Below, piece by piece: positions 20,341 to 28,337 of a stretch of 64,000 nucleotides of DNA (positions within the stretch are counted from its first letter, which is position 1; each line of letters starts with the position of its first letter). A model generated the notes under the pieces. It was given only the letters and a program-made list of their open reading frames with translations, was not told where the DNA came from and did no database searches. The stretch lies in contig NZ_BMTY01000007.1 in NCBI RefSeq assembly GCF_014649915.1, positions 124,001 to 188,000 on the forward strand, written 5' to 3'. The translations under genes and the position numbers were made by a program. This DNA comes from Streptomyces toxytricini (GTDB lineage: Bacteria > Actinomycetota > Actinomycetes > Streptomycetales > Streptomycetaceae).

Positions 20341-21339
20341 CTAGAACAGCACCCGCGCGAGGGCCGCGCGCGCCTGCCCCACCCGGGGGTCGTCCGCGCC
20401 GATGACCTCGAACAGCTCCAGCAGCCGGACCCGTACGGCGTCCCGGTCGGCGCCGGCGGTGACGCGCACGGTGTCGACGAGGCGGCCGAAGGCGTCCTCG
20501 ACGTGCCCGCCGACGAGGTCGAGGTCCGCCGCCGCGATCTGGGCCTGCGGGTCGGCCGGATTCTCGGCGGCGGCGCGGCGCACCGCCTGCGGGTCGGCGC
20601 CCTGGACGCGGGCGAGGAGCTCGGCCTGCGCGAGGCCCAGCCGGGCCTCGGTGTTGGCCGGGTCGTCGGAGAGGACGTTCTTGTACGCCTGGATCGCGCC
20701 GGGCAGGTCGCCCGCGTCGAGGGCGGTGACGGCCGCCTCCAGCAGCGCGTCGTGCGGGCCGGCCGCAGCCGCCGCCGAGGCGGGGCCCGCCGGGGCGCCG
20801 CCCTCGGCGGTCGGGTCGACCTGGAGGCCGATGAGGCCGAAGCGCTCCTCGGCGACCTGGACGAGCTGGGCGAGGGTGGCGCGGATCTCCTGCTCGGGCG
20901 CGACGCCCTGGAACAGCGGCAGCACCTGCCCGGCGACCACCGCGAACACCGCGGGGATGCCCTGGATGCCGAACTGCTGCATCAGCATCTGGTTGGCGTC
21001 GACGTCGACCTTGGCCATGACGAGGCGGCCGTTCGCCTCGACGACGAGGCGCTCCAGCAGCGGGCTGAGCTGCTTGCAGGGCTGGCACCACTCGGCCCAG
21101 AAGTCCAGGACGACCGGGACTTCGGAGGAGAGCTGGAGTACGTCGCGCTCGAACCCGGCCTCGTCGACGTCGATCACGAGGGCCGACGGCGGCACCGCGC
21201 CCGGGGCGGGGGCGCCGCCCTGCGCGGCCTGCCGGGCCGCTTCGGCGCGCGCCTGCTCGGCCTTCGCCTTGGCCTCGGCGGCCGCCTTCACCGCGGCGAG
21301 GTCGACGACGCCGCTCATGGACATGTTTCTGGGCTGCAT
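20341..21339 (-). CDS. thioredoxin-TPR protein (YbbN/CnoX-like)
   Basis: 332 aa. An Ala/Lys/Glu-rich N-terminal helix (about 1-45) leads into a thioredoxin domain (about 53-160) with active site WAEWCQPCKQ (C85, C88). A C-terminal region of TPR-like helices follows, for example LLEAAVTALDAGDLPGAIQAYKNVLSDDPANTEARLGLAQAELL. Related YbbN/CnoX proteins act as chaperone-redox holdases handing clients to DnaK/GroEL. CQPC differs from the CGPC of ordinary thioredoxin and should alter redox potential. ATG 21339 follows GGGGGAGGAT. It has no signal peptide and is cytoplasmic. Confidence 0.88.
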   Translation of the reverse strand: MQPRNMSMSGVVDLAAVKAAAEAKAKAEQARAEAARQAAQGGAPAPGAVPPSALVIDVDEAGFERDVLQLSSEVPVVLDFWAEWCQPCKQLSPLLERLVVEANGRLVMAKVDVDANQMLMQQFGIQGIPAVFAVVAGQVLPLFQGVAPEQEIRATLAQLVQVAEERFGLIGLQVDPTAEGGAPAGPASAAAAAGPHDALLEAAVTALDAGDLPGAIQAYKNVLSDDPANTEARLGLAQAELLARVQGADPQAVRRAAAENPADPQAQIAAADLDLVGGHVEDAFGRLVDTVRVTAGADRDAVRVRLLELFEVIGADDPRVGQARAALARVLF

Positions 21340-21526
21340 GCGTACATCCTCCCCCGTGTGCGCGTGCCGACGAAAAACATCGGCCGAATTGCGTTCCCGC
21401 CCCGAACGGTCCGGCCGGCGGCGCGGTGTCGTGCGGTCCTGCTGCAGGCCCGCTGCCGGTCCTGCCGTGGTGTGGTGGCGCCGGGTCCCCACCTGGCGCC
21501 GGTAGCCCTTCGCGTGGTCGTCGCTC

Positions 21527-21549
21527 TTACGCTACGAGCCGTAGCGTAA
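21527..21549. promoter_or_regulatory. 23-bp palindrome, likely TetR operator
   Basis: A perfect dyad, TTACGCTAC-N5-GTAGCGTAA, lies in the 306-bp divergent region (21340-21645) between the thioredoxin-TPR gene and the TetR gene. It is 97 bp from the TetR ATG. Size and symmetry fit a TetR dimer site controlling both genes. Confidence 0.6.
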
Positions 21550-21622
21550 CTCCCCGCAGGCCCCGGCGTACCACCGCAGGCCGTGATCTGAAGCACACGA
21601 TCGGGGGGCCCGGCGGTTCCGC

Positions 21623-21634
21623 TACTGGCGGGTA
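21623..21634. promoter_or_regulatory. TACTGGCGGGTA repeat at TetR promoter
   Basis: This 12-mer, identical to 20094-20105, overlaps the likely -10 (TATGGT, 21633-21638) of the TetR gene. It could be a second operator. Confidence 0.35.
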
Positions 21635-21645
21635 TGGTCTGCGCC

Positions 21646-22272
21646 ATGCCCAACGAGAGCACGCCGTCCGGTCGCACCGGCCGTCCCCGCAGCGCCGCTG
21701 CGGACGCCGCGATCCTCGCCGCGACGCGCGACGCCCTGGTCGAGCTGGGCTGGTCGAAGCTGACGATGGGCGACGTCTCGGCGCGGGCCGGCGTGGCGAA
21801 GACCACCCTGTACCGCCGGTGGGCGGGCAAGAACGAACTCGTCGTGGACGCCGTCGCGGAACTCTTCGACTCCCTCGAACTCCCCGACCGGGGCTGCCTG
21901 GAGGCGGACGTCGAGGACGTGGTCCTCCAGTTCGCGGCGCTGCTGCGGCGGCCGGAGGCACGTACGGCCCTGATGGCGGTCGTCGCGGAGTCCACCCGGG
22001 ATCCGGCGCTGCGCGACCGCATCCGCTCGGCCATCGTGGACCGGCAGAAACGTCTCGTCGTACTGGGCCGGCAGCGCGCCCAGGCCCGCGGGGAGCTGCC
22101 GCGGGAGCCGGACGATGCCCTGGCGGAACCCACCACCGACCTGATCTTCGACGTGATCGCCGGGACGGTGGTGCACCGCGCCCTGGTCAGCTCCGAGCCG
22201 GTCGACGACCTGTGGGCGGCCTCGTTCACGGCACTGCTGATGCACGGCCTCCGGGGCTCGGCCGGCGCCTGA
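21646..22272 (+). CDS. TetR/AcrR-family regulator
   Basis: 208 aa. The N-terminal HTH is AILAATRDALVELGWSKLTMGDVSARAGVAKTTLYRRWAGKNEL, followed by an all-helical ligand domain with the TetR_C pattern (ALMAVVAESTRDPALRDRIRSAI). ATG 21646 is chosen over ATG 21634 because a TATGGT -10 ends about 7 nt upstream (leaderless). It is divergent from the thioredoxin-TPR gene, with a 23-bp palindrome in between, and convergent with icmA. Ligand unknown; the C-terminal type is common among lipid- or drug-responsive regulators, which is only suggestive. Confidence 0.9.
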   Translation: MPNESTPSGRTGRPRSAAADAAILAATRDALVELGWSKLTMGDVSARAGVAKTTLYRRWAGKNELVVDAVAELFDSLELPDRGCLEADVEDVVLQFAALLRRPEARTALMAVVAESTRDPALRDRIRSAIVDRQKRLVVLGRQRAQARGELPREPDDALAEPTTDLIFDVIAGTVVHRALVSSEPVDDLWAASFTALLMHGLRGSAGA

Positions 22273-22312
22273 CCCCGCCCCGGCCTCGGGGCCGGGGGCC
22301 TCGGCAACGGCG

Positions 22313-22366
22313 CCGGGCCGGCCGCGGCCGCCGCCCGGGGAGGGGGTGCGGACGCGGCCGGCCCGG
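22313..22366. terminator. bidirectional terminator TetR / icmA
   Basis: A perfect 14-bp inverted repeat, CCGGGCCGGCCGCG / CGCGGCCGGCCCGG, with a 26-nt loop lies between the two convergent stop codons. Confidence 0.65.
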
Positions 22367-22389
22367 AGGAAGCCGGCTGCGGCAGGGGC

Positions 22390-24090
22390 TCAGAAGCCCG
22401 GCGGCTCCGTGTAGGTGCCCCACTCGTCGCGCAGGGCGTTGCAGATCTCGCCGAGCGTGGCCTCGGCGCGCACGGCGTCGAGCATGGCCGGGATCATGTT
22501 GGAGCCGTCGCGCGCGGCGTCCAGCATCGCCTTCAGCGAGGCGCTGACCTTCGCGTCGTCGCGGCGGGCCTTGCGGTCGGCGAGGACGCGCACCTGCTCG
22601 CGCTCGACCTCGTGGCTGACGCGGAGGATCTCCAGGTCGCCGGTGACCGAGCCGTGGTGGACGTTGACGCCGACGACCCGCTTGTCGCCCTTCTCCAGCG
22701 CCCGCTGGTAGGCGAAGGCCGACTCGGCGATCTCGCCGGTGAACCAGCCGTCCTCGATGCCGCGCAGGATGCCCGAGGTGATCGGCCCGATCGGGTGCTT
22801 GCCGTCCGGGTGGGCGCGCAGGCCGCGCTCCTTGATCTGGTCGAAGATCTTCTCGGCGTCCGCCTCGATGCGGTCGGTGAGCTGCTCCACGTACCAGGAA
22901 CCGCCGAGCGGGTCCGCCACGTTGGCGACGCCGGTCTCCTCCATCAGCACCTGCTGCGTGCGCAGCGCGATCTCGGCGGCCTGCTCGCTCGGCAGGGCGA
23001 GGGTCTCGTCGAGGGCGTTGGTGTGCAGGGAGTTCGTCCCGCCGAGGACGGCGGCGAGGGCCTCGACGGCCGTGCGCACCACGTTGTTGTAGGGCTGCTG
23101 CGCCGTCAGGGAGACGCCGGCGGTCTGCGTGTGGAAGCGCAGCCACATCGACTTCTCGTTCTGCGCGCCGTAGACCTCCTTCATCCAGCGGGCCCAGATG
23201 CGGCGGGCCGCGCGGAACTTGGCGATCTCCTCGAAGAAGTCGAGGTGGGCGTCGAAGAAGAAGGACAGGCCGGGCGCGAACGTGTCGACGTCCATGCCGC
23301 GGGAGAGGCCGAGCTCCACGTACCCGAAGCCGTCCGCCAGGGTGTACGCGAGCTCCTGCGCGGCGGTCGCCCCGGCCTCGCGGATGTGGTAGCCGGAGAC
23401 GGACAGCGGCTTGTAGGCGGGGATGCCCTTGGCGCAGTACTCCATGAGGTCGCCGATGAGGCGCAGGTGCGGCTCGGGTTCGAAGAGCCACTCCTTCTGG
23501 GCGATGTACTCCTTGAAGATGTCCGTCTGGAGCGTGCCGTTGAGGACGGCGGGGTCGACGCCCTGGCGCTCGGCGGCCACGAGGTACATGCAGAAGGCGG
23601 GGACGGCGGGGCCCGAGATCGTCATGGACGTCGTCACATCGCCGAGGGGGATGTCCTTGAAGAGGACCTCCATGTCGGCGGCGGAGTCGATGGCGACGCC
23701 GCAGTGGCCGACCTCGCCGAGCGAGCGCGGGTCGTCGGAGTCGCGGCCCATGAGGGTCGGCATGTCGAAGGCGACGGAGAGCCCGCCGCCGCCGGCGGCC
23801 AGGATCATCTTGTAGCGCTCGTTGGTCTGCTCGGCGTTGCCGAAGCCGGCGAACTGGCGGATGGTCCAGGTCCGGCCGCGGTAGCCGGTGGCGTGCAGGC
23901 CGCGGGTGTACGGGTACTCGCCGGGCCAGCCGATGCGCTCGAAGCCCTCGTACGCGTCTCCGGGCCGGGGGCCGTAGACGGGGTCGACGGCATCGCCGGA
24001 GAGCGTGGTGAAGTCGGCCTCGCGCTTGCGGGCCTTGTCGTAACGGGCCTGCCAGCGACGGCGGCCCTCCTCGATGGCGTCAGCGTCCAT
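22390..24090 (-). CDS. icmA: isobutyryl-CoA mutase large subunit IcmA
   Basis: 566 aa, equal to characterised IcmA. It uses coenzyme B12 radical chemistry to interconvert isobutyryl-CoA and n-butyryl-CoA, linking valine breakdown with butyrate and polyketide precursors. The barrel domain is complete but the B12-binding domain is absent, so a separate small subunit (IcmB) is needed; it is not in this window. Substrate residues are diagnostic: F80 in RQFAGFGNAEQTN and Q198 in YIAQKEW, whereas methylmalonyl-CoA mutase has Tyr and Arg. ATG 24090 lies 8 nt from a perfect palindromic operator. MeaB and an adenosyltransferase occur later in the window. Confidence 0.94.
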   Translation of the reverse strand: MDADAIEEGRRRWQARYDKARKREADFTTLSGDAVDPVYGPRPGDAYEGFERIGWPGEYPYTRGLHATGYRGRTWTIRQFAGFGNAEQTNERYKMILAAGGGGLSVAFDMPTLMGRDSDDPRSLGEVGHCGVAIDSAADMEVLFKDIPLGDVTTSMTISGPAVPAFCMYLVAAERQGVDPAVLNGTLQTDIFKEYIAQKEWLFEPEPHLRLIGDLMEYCAKGIPAYKPLSVSGYHIREAGATAAQELAYTLADGFGYVELGLSRGMDVDTFAPGLSFFFDAHLDFFEEIAKFRAARRIWARWMKEVYGAQNEKSMWLRFHTQTAGVSLTAQQPYNNVVRTAVEALAAVLGGTNSLHTNALDETLALPSEQAAEIALRTQQVLMEETGVANVADPLGGSWYVEQLTDRIEADAEKIFDQIKERGLRAHPDGKHPIGPITSGILRGIEDGWFTGEIAESAFAYQRALEKGDKRVVGVNVHHGSVTGDLEILRVSHEVEREQVRVLADRKARRDDAKVSASLKAMLDAARDGSNMIPAMLDAVRAEATLGEICNALRDEWGTYTEPPGF

Positions 24091-24098
24091 GCTTCGAA

Positions 24099-24120
24099 TT
24101 TACTAGGACGTCCTAGTAAA
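24099..24120. promoter_or_regulatory. perfect 22-bp palindrome upstream of icmA
   Basis: TTTACTAGGAC is followed directly by its reverse complement. On the minus strand it ends 8 nt before the icmA ATG and overlaps the likely promoter (TAGTAA as -10). This is a strong candidate operator. The regulator could be the MarR product encoded at 24576-25085 or the TetR product at 21646. Confidence 0.75.
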
Positions 24121-24185
24121 TGTCGATGGGAAACCCCGGGGAGTCTCGACTTCCCGGGGTTCGCACCAGCGGCGGAGGGCGGCGG

Positions 24186-24518
24186 CTACGCCTTCGCGGT
24201 GGCCAGGCCGCCGTCGGTGATCAGGGGCTCGACGTCGGCGCGGACCTTGCGCTCGACGAAGAAGGCGGCGCCGGGGATGGTCCCGGAGACCATGACCCAC
24301 AGCATCCGGCCGAAGGACCACCTGGCCTTGGAGCTCAGGTCCAGCGCGAACGCCAGGTAGATCATGAAGAGGACGCCGTGCGCCTGGGACACGACGAAGG
24401 TCAGGTCGGCGCCGGTGTCGAAGCCGTACTTGGCGACCATGCAGCCGCAGAGGATCAACAGCATGACGGCGGTCACGTAGGCCATCACCCGGTACCGGGT
24501 CAGCACGCTCTTCTTCAT
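24186..24518 (-). CDS. DUF3817 membrane protein
   Basis: 110 aa with three hydrophobic segments (about residues 10-30, 43-60 and 70-87) in the DUF3817 pattern: RVMAYVTAVMLLILCG, SQAHGVLFMIYLAFALDL and KARWSFGRMLWVMVSGTIPGAAFFVER. Function unknown; the family is widespread in actinobacteria as an integral membrane protein. ATG 24518. It lies downstream of the MarR gene on the same strand (57 nt gap) and upstream of icmA. A paralogue is at 30784-31137. Confidence 0.87.
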   Translation of the reverse strand: MKKSVLTRYRVMAYVTAVMLLILCGCMVAKYGFDTGADLTFVVSQAHGVLFMIYLAFALDLSSKARWSFGRMLWVMVSGTIPGAAFFVERKVRADVEPLITDGGLATAKA

Positions 24519-24575
24519 GGCCCCGAGCCTAGCCGCCCGCCCCGGCCGATCCGCCCCGGGGCGGTGTGAGCCCCG

Positions 24576-25085
24576 CTACGCCTCGCGGAAGTCGGCGGCG
24601 GCCACGCGCAGCGGCCTCAGCAGCGCGAAGATCTCCTGGCACTCCTCGGCGTCGTACGTGCCCAGCCCGAAGTCCATCGCCATCAGGTCCTTCGTCGCCG
24701 CCTCGACGACCTCGCGGCCCTTCTCCGTGATCGACGCGAGGGTGCCGCGGCCGTCGTTGGGGTTGGGGCGCTTGGCCACCAGGCCGGAGCGCACCAGCCG
24801 GTCCACCGTGTTCGTCACCGACGTCGGGTGCACCATCAGGCGCTCGCCGATCTTCGACATCGGCAGCTCGCCGGCCTTGGAGAAGGTGAGCAGCACGAGC
24901 GCCTCGTACCGGGCGAAGGTCAGTCCGTACGGCTTCACCACGGCGTCGACCTCGCCGAGCAGGATCTGGTGCGCCCGCATGATCGAGGTGATCGCGGCCA
25001 TCGCGGGCGCGGGCCCCCAGCGCCGCTGCCAGAGCTCGTCGGCGCGGGCGATGGGATCGAAGGGGAGACTGAGCGGCTTGGACAC
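24576..25085 (-). CDS. MarR-family regulator
   Basis: 169 aa. Winged HTH with LTFARYEALVLLTFSKAGELPMSKIGERLMVHPTSVTNTVDRLVRSGLV and the wing KRPNPNDGRGTLASITEKG. The GTG start (VSKPLSLPFDP) is used because no ATG lies near. The 195 bp upstream, to the divergent GH6 gene, holds no obvious perfect palindrome. It is a candidate regulator of the downstream DUF3817 and icmA genes. Ligand unknown. Confidence 0.88.
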   Translation of the reverse strand: MSKPLSLPFDPIARADELWQRRWGPAPAMAAITSIMRAHQILLGEVDAVVKPYGLTFARYEALVLLTFSKAGELPMSKIGERLMVHPTSVTNTVDRLVRSGLVAKRPNPNDGRGTLASITEKGREVVEAATKDLMAMDFGLGTYDAEECQEIFALLRPLRVAAADFREA

Positions 25086-25280
25086 GCATCCGACCCTACC
25101 CGGCGGTCATTTGGCGGCGGGCCCCGTCTCACTCCTCGGTCGTACGTCCCCTTCCGCGGCGGCGGGACCGCCGGGTGAGGGAGGGCTGGGGTGCGGCCGG
25201 GCGCGGGGCGGACGGGTGGCGGGGGCGGCGTGGCACCATGGCCCGGTCCGCGAGCCGCCCCTGCGCCCCGAGGAAGCCGG

Positions 25281-26330
25281 ATGCCTGGCCGAAGCCGCCC
25301 CCGCAGACCCTTCGCCGCCGCCGTGGGCCTGGCGCTGCTGCTCGCCGCGGCCCCCGCGTGCTCGGCGCCGCAGCCGCGGCCGGAGCCCGCCCCGCCGTCG
25401 CCCTCCGCTGACCGGCGGGCGGACGGCGCTGCCGACGCCGCCGCGGGCGGCGGGTCCCCGTACTGGGTGGACCCGGACAGCCACGCGGCCCGGCAGGTCG
25501 CCGACTGGGAGGGCCGGGGCCGGGCCGCCGACGCCCAGGTGCTGCGCCGGATCTCGGAGCGGCCGATGGCCCTGTGGGCTGCCGGCGGCGACCCGGCGCC
25601 CGCGATCCGCAGGGCTGCCGCCGGCGCCGCGGCCGCGGGCCGGACCCTGGTCCTCGCCGCGTACAACATCCCGCACCGCGACTGCGGCCGGCACTCGGCC
25701 GGCGGGGCCCGGGACGCCGCCGCGTACCGGGCCTGGATCGGCAGGTTCGCCGACGCCGTCGGGGCGGCGAAGGCCGTCGTCGTCCTGGAGCCGGACGCCG
25801 TCCCGCACGTCGTCGACGGCTGCACCGCGGCCGCCCTGCACGAGGAGCGGTTCGCGCTGCTCTCCGAGGCCGTGGCCCGGCTCAAGCGCAACCCGCACAC
25901 CAAGGTGTACCTGGACGCCGGGAACCCGGCCTGGCTGCCCGACCCGCAGCGGCTCGTCGAGCCCCTGCGCCGGGCCGGGCTCGGCCGGGCCGACGGGTTC
26001 GCGCTGAACGTCGCCAACTTCCAGCCCGCCGAGGCGGCCCGGGCGTACGGCGCGCGGATCTCCGCGGCCACCGGCGGGAAGCACTTCGTCGTCGACACCA
26101 GCCGCAACGGGGCGGGCCCGCTGCCGGGCGGCGGGCCCGAGGCCTGGTGCAATCCGCCCGGCCGCGCCCTCGGCACCCCGCCGACCGACCGGACGGGCGA
26201 CCCGCTCGTGGACGCGTACCTGTGGATCAAGCGGCCCGGCGAGTCGGACGGCACCTGCCGCGGCGGGCCGGCGGCCGGCACCTGGTGGCCCGACTACGCG
26301 CTCGGCCTGGCCCGCCGCGCCGTCCAGTGA
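25281..26330 (+). CDS. secreted GH6 endoglucanase (CslZ-like)
   Basis: 349 aa. An Arg-rich N-region and hydrophobic core (PFAAAVGLALLLAAAPACSA) give a signal peptide; APAC at residues 23-26 could be a weak lipobox. A Pro/Ser/Ala linker follows, then a GH6 catalytic domain from about residue 65. Motifs are AAYNIPHRDCGRHSAGG, VVLEPDAVPHV with the GH6 catalytic acid Asp, and the C-terminal WIKRPGESDGTCRGG. It hydrolyses beta-1,4-glucan. ATG 25281 follows GAGGAAG. It is convergent with glxA-cslA, as for the GH6 gene (cslZ) of the S. coelicolor/S. lividans csl cluster, where it is thought to act with the synthase on a tip glucan. Confidence 0.88.
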   Translation: MPGRSRPRRPFAAAVGLALLLAAAPACSAPQPRPEPAPPSPSADRRADGAADAAAGGGSPYWVDPDSHAARQVADWEGRGRAADAQVLRRISERPMALWAAGGDPAPAIRRAAAGAAAAGRTLVLAAYNIPHRDCGRHSAGGARDAAAYRAWIGRFADAVGAAKAVVVLEPDAVPHVVDGCTAAALHEERFALLSEAVARLKRNPHTKVYLDAGNPAWLPDPQRLVEPLRRAGLGRADGFALNVANFQPAEAARAYGARISAATGGKHFVVDTSRNGAGPLPGGGPEAWCNPPGRALGTPPTDRTGDPLVDAYLWIKRPGESDGTCRGGPAAGTWWPDYALGLARRAVQ

Positions 26331-26351
26331 GCCCGCCGCCCGCCGCCCCCG

Positions 26352-28334
26352 TCACCGCTCCGGCTCGGCGGCCGCCCGCACCGGCACCTTGACCCACTTG
26401 GCGACGGACGGCGTCCCGGCCGCGTCGACCGCGAACAGCATGTACCAGCCGGGCGGGACGAGCGTCGGGTCGGACGGCACCGTGAAGGTGACCGCGCCGT
26501 TGCCGCGGGACACCCCGAGCTCCACGGAGCGCTGCTCCACGTCGGTGGTGTGGGTGACCGCGCTGGGCCGCATCAGCCGCGCCCGTGCGATCCGCTCCGG
26601 GTGCGCCGTCCCGAAGGTGGCGCGGCCGTCCGCGCCGACCGTGTCCGGGCCGGCCCCGAGCTCCGGCCGGGCGGCCGGGTCGCGGTGCAGGTAGGGCGGG
26701 GAGTACACCTCCAGGCGGTGCTCGAACTTCCCGAGCCGGGTGTTGTCCTTGTCCGCGAAGAGCGGGTCGGAGCCGAAGGTCGCCACCCGCCCGTCGGGCA
26801 GCAGCAGCGCCTCCGAGTGGTAGTTGCGGGCGACGGTCGGGGCCGCGGCGGCCGTGAAGGCGTCGGTGCGGGGGTCGTAGAACTGCGCCTTGAGGACGTC
26901 GCTGGCGCCGCGGCCGCGGTAGTCGCGGGAGCCGCCGGTGGTGAGGACGGTGTCGTCGGGGAGGAGGACGCTGCTCAGGTAGCGGGTGCCCTGCGGCAGC
27001 GGGGCAGCCGGCCGGAAGGCGGGCGCGGGCTGCTTCAGGTCGACGATCGCCGTCCTGGCCGTGGACAGCCTGGACTCGCCGACCCCGCCGCCGCCGAGCA
27101 CCATCACCTTCTGGTCCTGCGCGGGCGGCAGCAGCACCGACGCCGACGTCTCCAGCCGGTCGGCGTCCGCGAGCCCGCCGACCGGGGTGAACGTGTTGGA
27201 GGCGAGGTCCCACACACCGGGCTCTCGGCCCTTGTTCGCGGGGCCGTAGCCCGCGTTGGAGCCGGTGTAGAGGAGCCTGCCGCCCTGGAGGAGGAAGAGG
27301 GAGGGGTAGGTGGGGAAGTAGCGGGAGGGGCCCTTGCTCCAGGTGCGGGTCTTCGGGTCGTAGAACTCGTTGTCGCCCGGGACGACGTGCCCGACGTCGT
27401 TGAGCCCGGACACCGCGAGCGCCCGCCCGTCGGGGAGCGCGACGAGCGTCGGGTACCAGCGGGCATCGGCCATGGGGGCGACGGGCACGTACCGCTCCGC
27501 GACCGGGTCGAACTCGTAGGCCGACTTGATGCCCTGGAAGTCCTGCTTGTCGACGCTGAGCCGCTCGGCGAGGCCGTAGACGTTGTCGGCGTCCTTTCCC
27601 TTCAGCCCGACGACCGCGTACTGGGCGGCCTGCGTGGTCAGGCCGCGGGCGCCCGGCTCGACCGCCTCGACGAAGACGCGCGCCTCGGAGGCCGTCACCT
27701 TCGTCTTCCACGGCAGCGCCTGCCCGCCCGCCCCGTACGTGATCTCGAACGTGCGCTTCGCCTTCGGCACGGTGACGTCGAAGCGGGAGGCGTACTCGAC
27801 GCCGGACGGCGACCGGAAGCGGGTGCCCTTGCGGAGGGTGACCGCCTTGTCGGGGCTCTCGTTCTTGACGCGCATGGCGCCGCCCGCCCGGGTCACCCTG
27901 CCGTCGAGGACCTCGTAGCGGGCGGTGCCCCCGGCCACGAGGAGGCGCCCGTCGGGCAGTTGGCTGTGGCCCGCGCAGAAGAAGTCCTCCGGTGTCGGGA
28001 TCCTCTTGAAGGTGTCGGTGCGCGGGTCCCACAGGACCGTCTCGAAGGTGCCCTCGTCGAAGTTCTCCTGGTCGTTGCCGGAGCCGGCGATCAGCAGCAC
28101 CTTGCCGGTGTGCAGGAGGGCTGCGTGCATGGCGTTGATGCGGCGGTCCTTCGGCAGGTCGACGAGCGACCAGGAGCCGTACTTCAGGCGGTAGGAGGGC
28201 TGCGCGATCCGGTACGCGTGGTAGCGCTCCTGCGCGAAGGACAGCGCGGCGGGGGCGTTGAGCGCGGCGAGGGCGACCACGGCGGCGGTGCCGAGGAGGG
28301 TGTTCTTGAACTGCCGCGAGGGACGGTAGGCCAT
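26352..28334 (-). CDS. glxA: mononuclear copper-radical oxidase GlxA
   Basis: 660 aa galactose-oxidase-like beta-propeller. An N-terminal membrane anchor/signal (about residues 11-34) tethers it outside. Predicted copper/radical residues are C120 in EDFFCAGHSQL and Y294 in DARWYPTL (presumed thioether pair), Y505-H506 in ARNYHSEALLLPDGR, and H595 in AVTHTTDVEQR. The C-terminal domain is the DUF1929 immunoglobulin-like module. In S. lividans, GlxA oxidises glycans made by CslA and is needed for tip glycan deposition and development. ATG 28334 follows GGAGGG, 3 nt after the cslA stop, so the two are translated as an operon. Confidence 0.93.
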   Translation of the reverse strand: MAYRPSRQFKNTLLGTAAVVALAALNAPAALSFAQERYHAYRIAQPSYRLKYGSWSLVDLPKDRRINAMHAALLHTGKVLLIAGSGNDQENFDEGTFETVLWDPRTDTFKRIPTPEDFFCAGHSQLPDGRLLVAGGTARYEVLDGRVTRAGGAMRVKNESPDKAVTLRKGTRFRSPSGVEYASRFDVTVPKAKRTFEITYGAGGQALPWKTKVTASEARVFVEAVEPGARGLTTQAAQYAVVGLKGKDADNVYGLAERLSVDKQDFQGIKSAYEFDPVAERYVPVAPMADARWYPTLVALPDGRALAVSGLNDVGHVVPGDNEFYDPKTRTWSKGPSRYFPTYPSLFLLQGGRLLYTGSNAGYGPANKGREPGVWDLASNTFTPVGGLADADRLETSASVLLPPAQDQKVMVLGGGGVGESRLSTARTAIVDLKQPAPAFRPAAPLPQGTRYLSSVLLPDDTVLTTGGSRDYRGRGASDVLKAQFYDPRTDAFTAAAAPTVARNYHSEALLLPDGRVATFGSDPLFADKDNTRLGKFEHRLEVYSPPYLHRDPAARPELGAGPDTVGADGRATFGTAHPERIARARLMRPSAVTHTTDVEQRSVELGVSRGNGAVTFTVPSDPTLVPPGWYMLFAVDAAGTPSVAKWVKVPVRAAAEPER

Positions 28335-28337
28335 GGG

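Noticed and set aside
24085..24190. Cobalamin riboswitch before icmA
   Set aside because: The leader is too short and no B12-box is present; the palindromic operator explains the region better.
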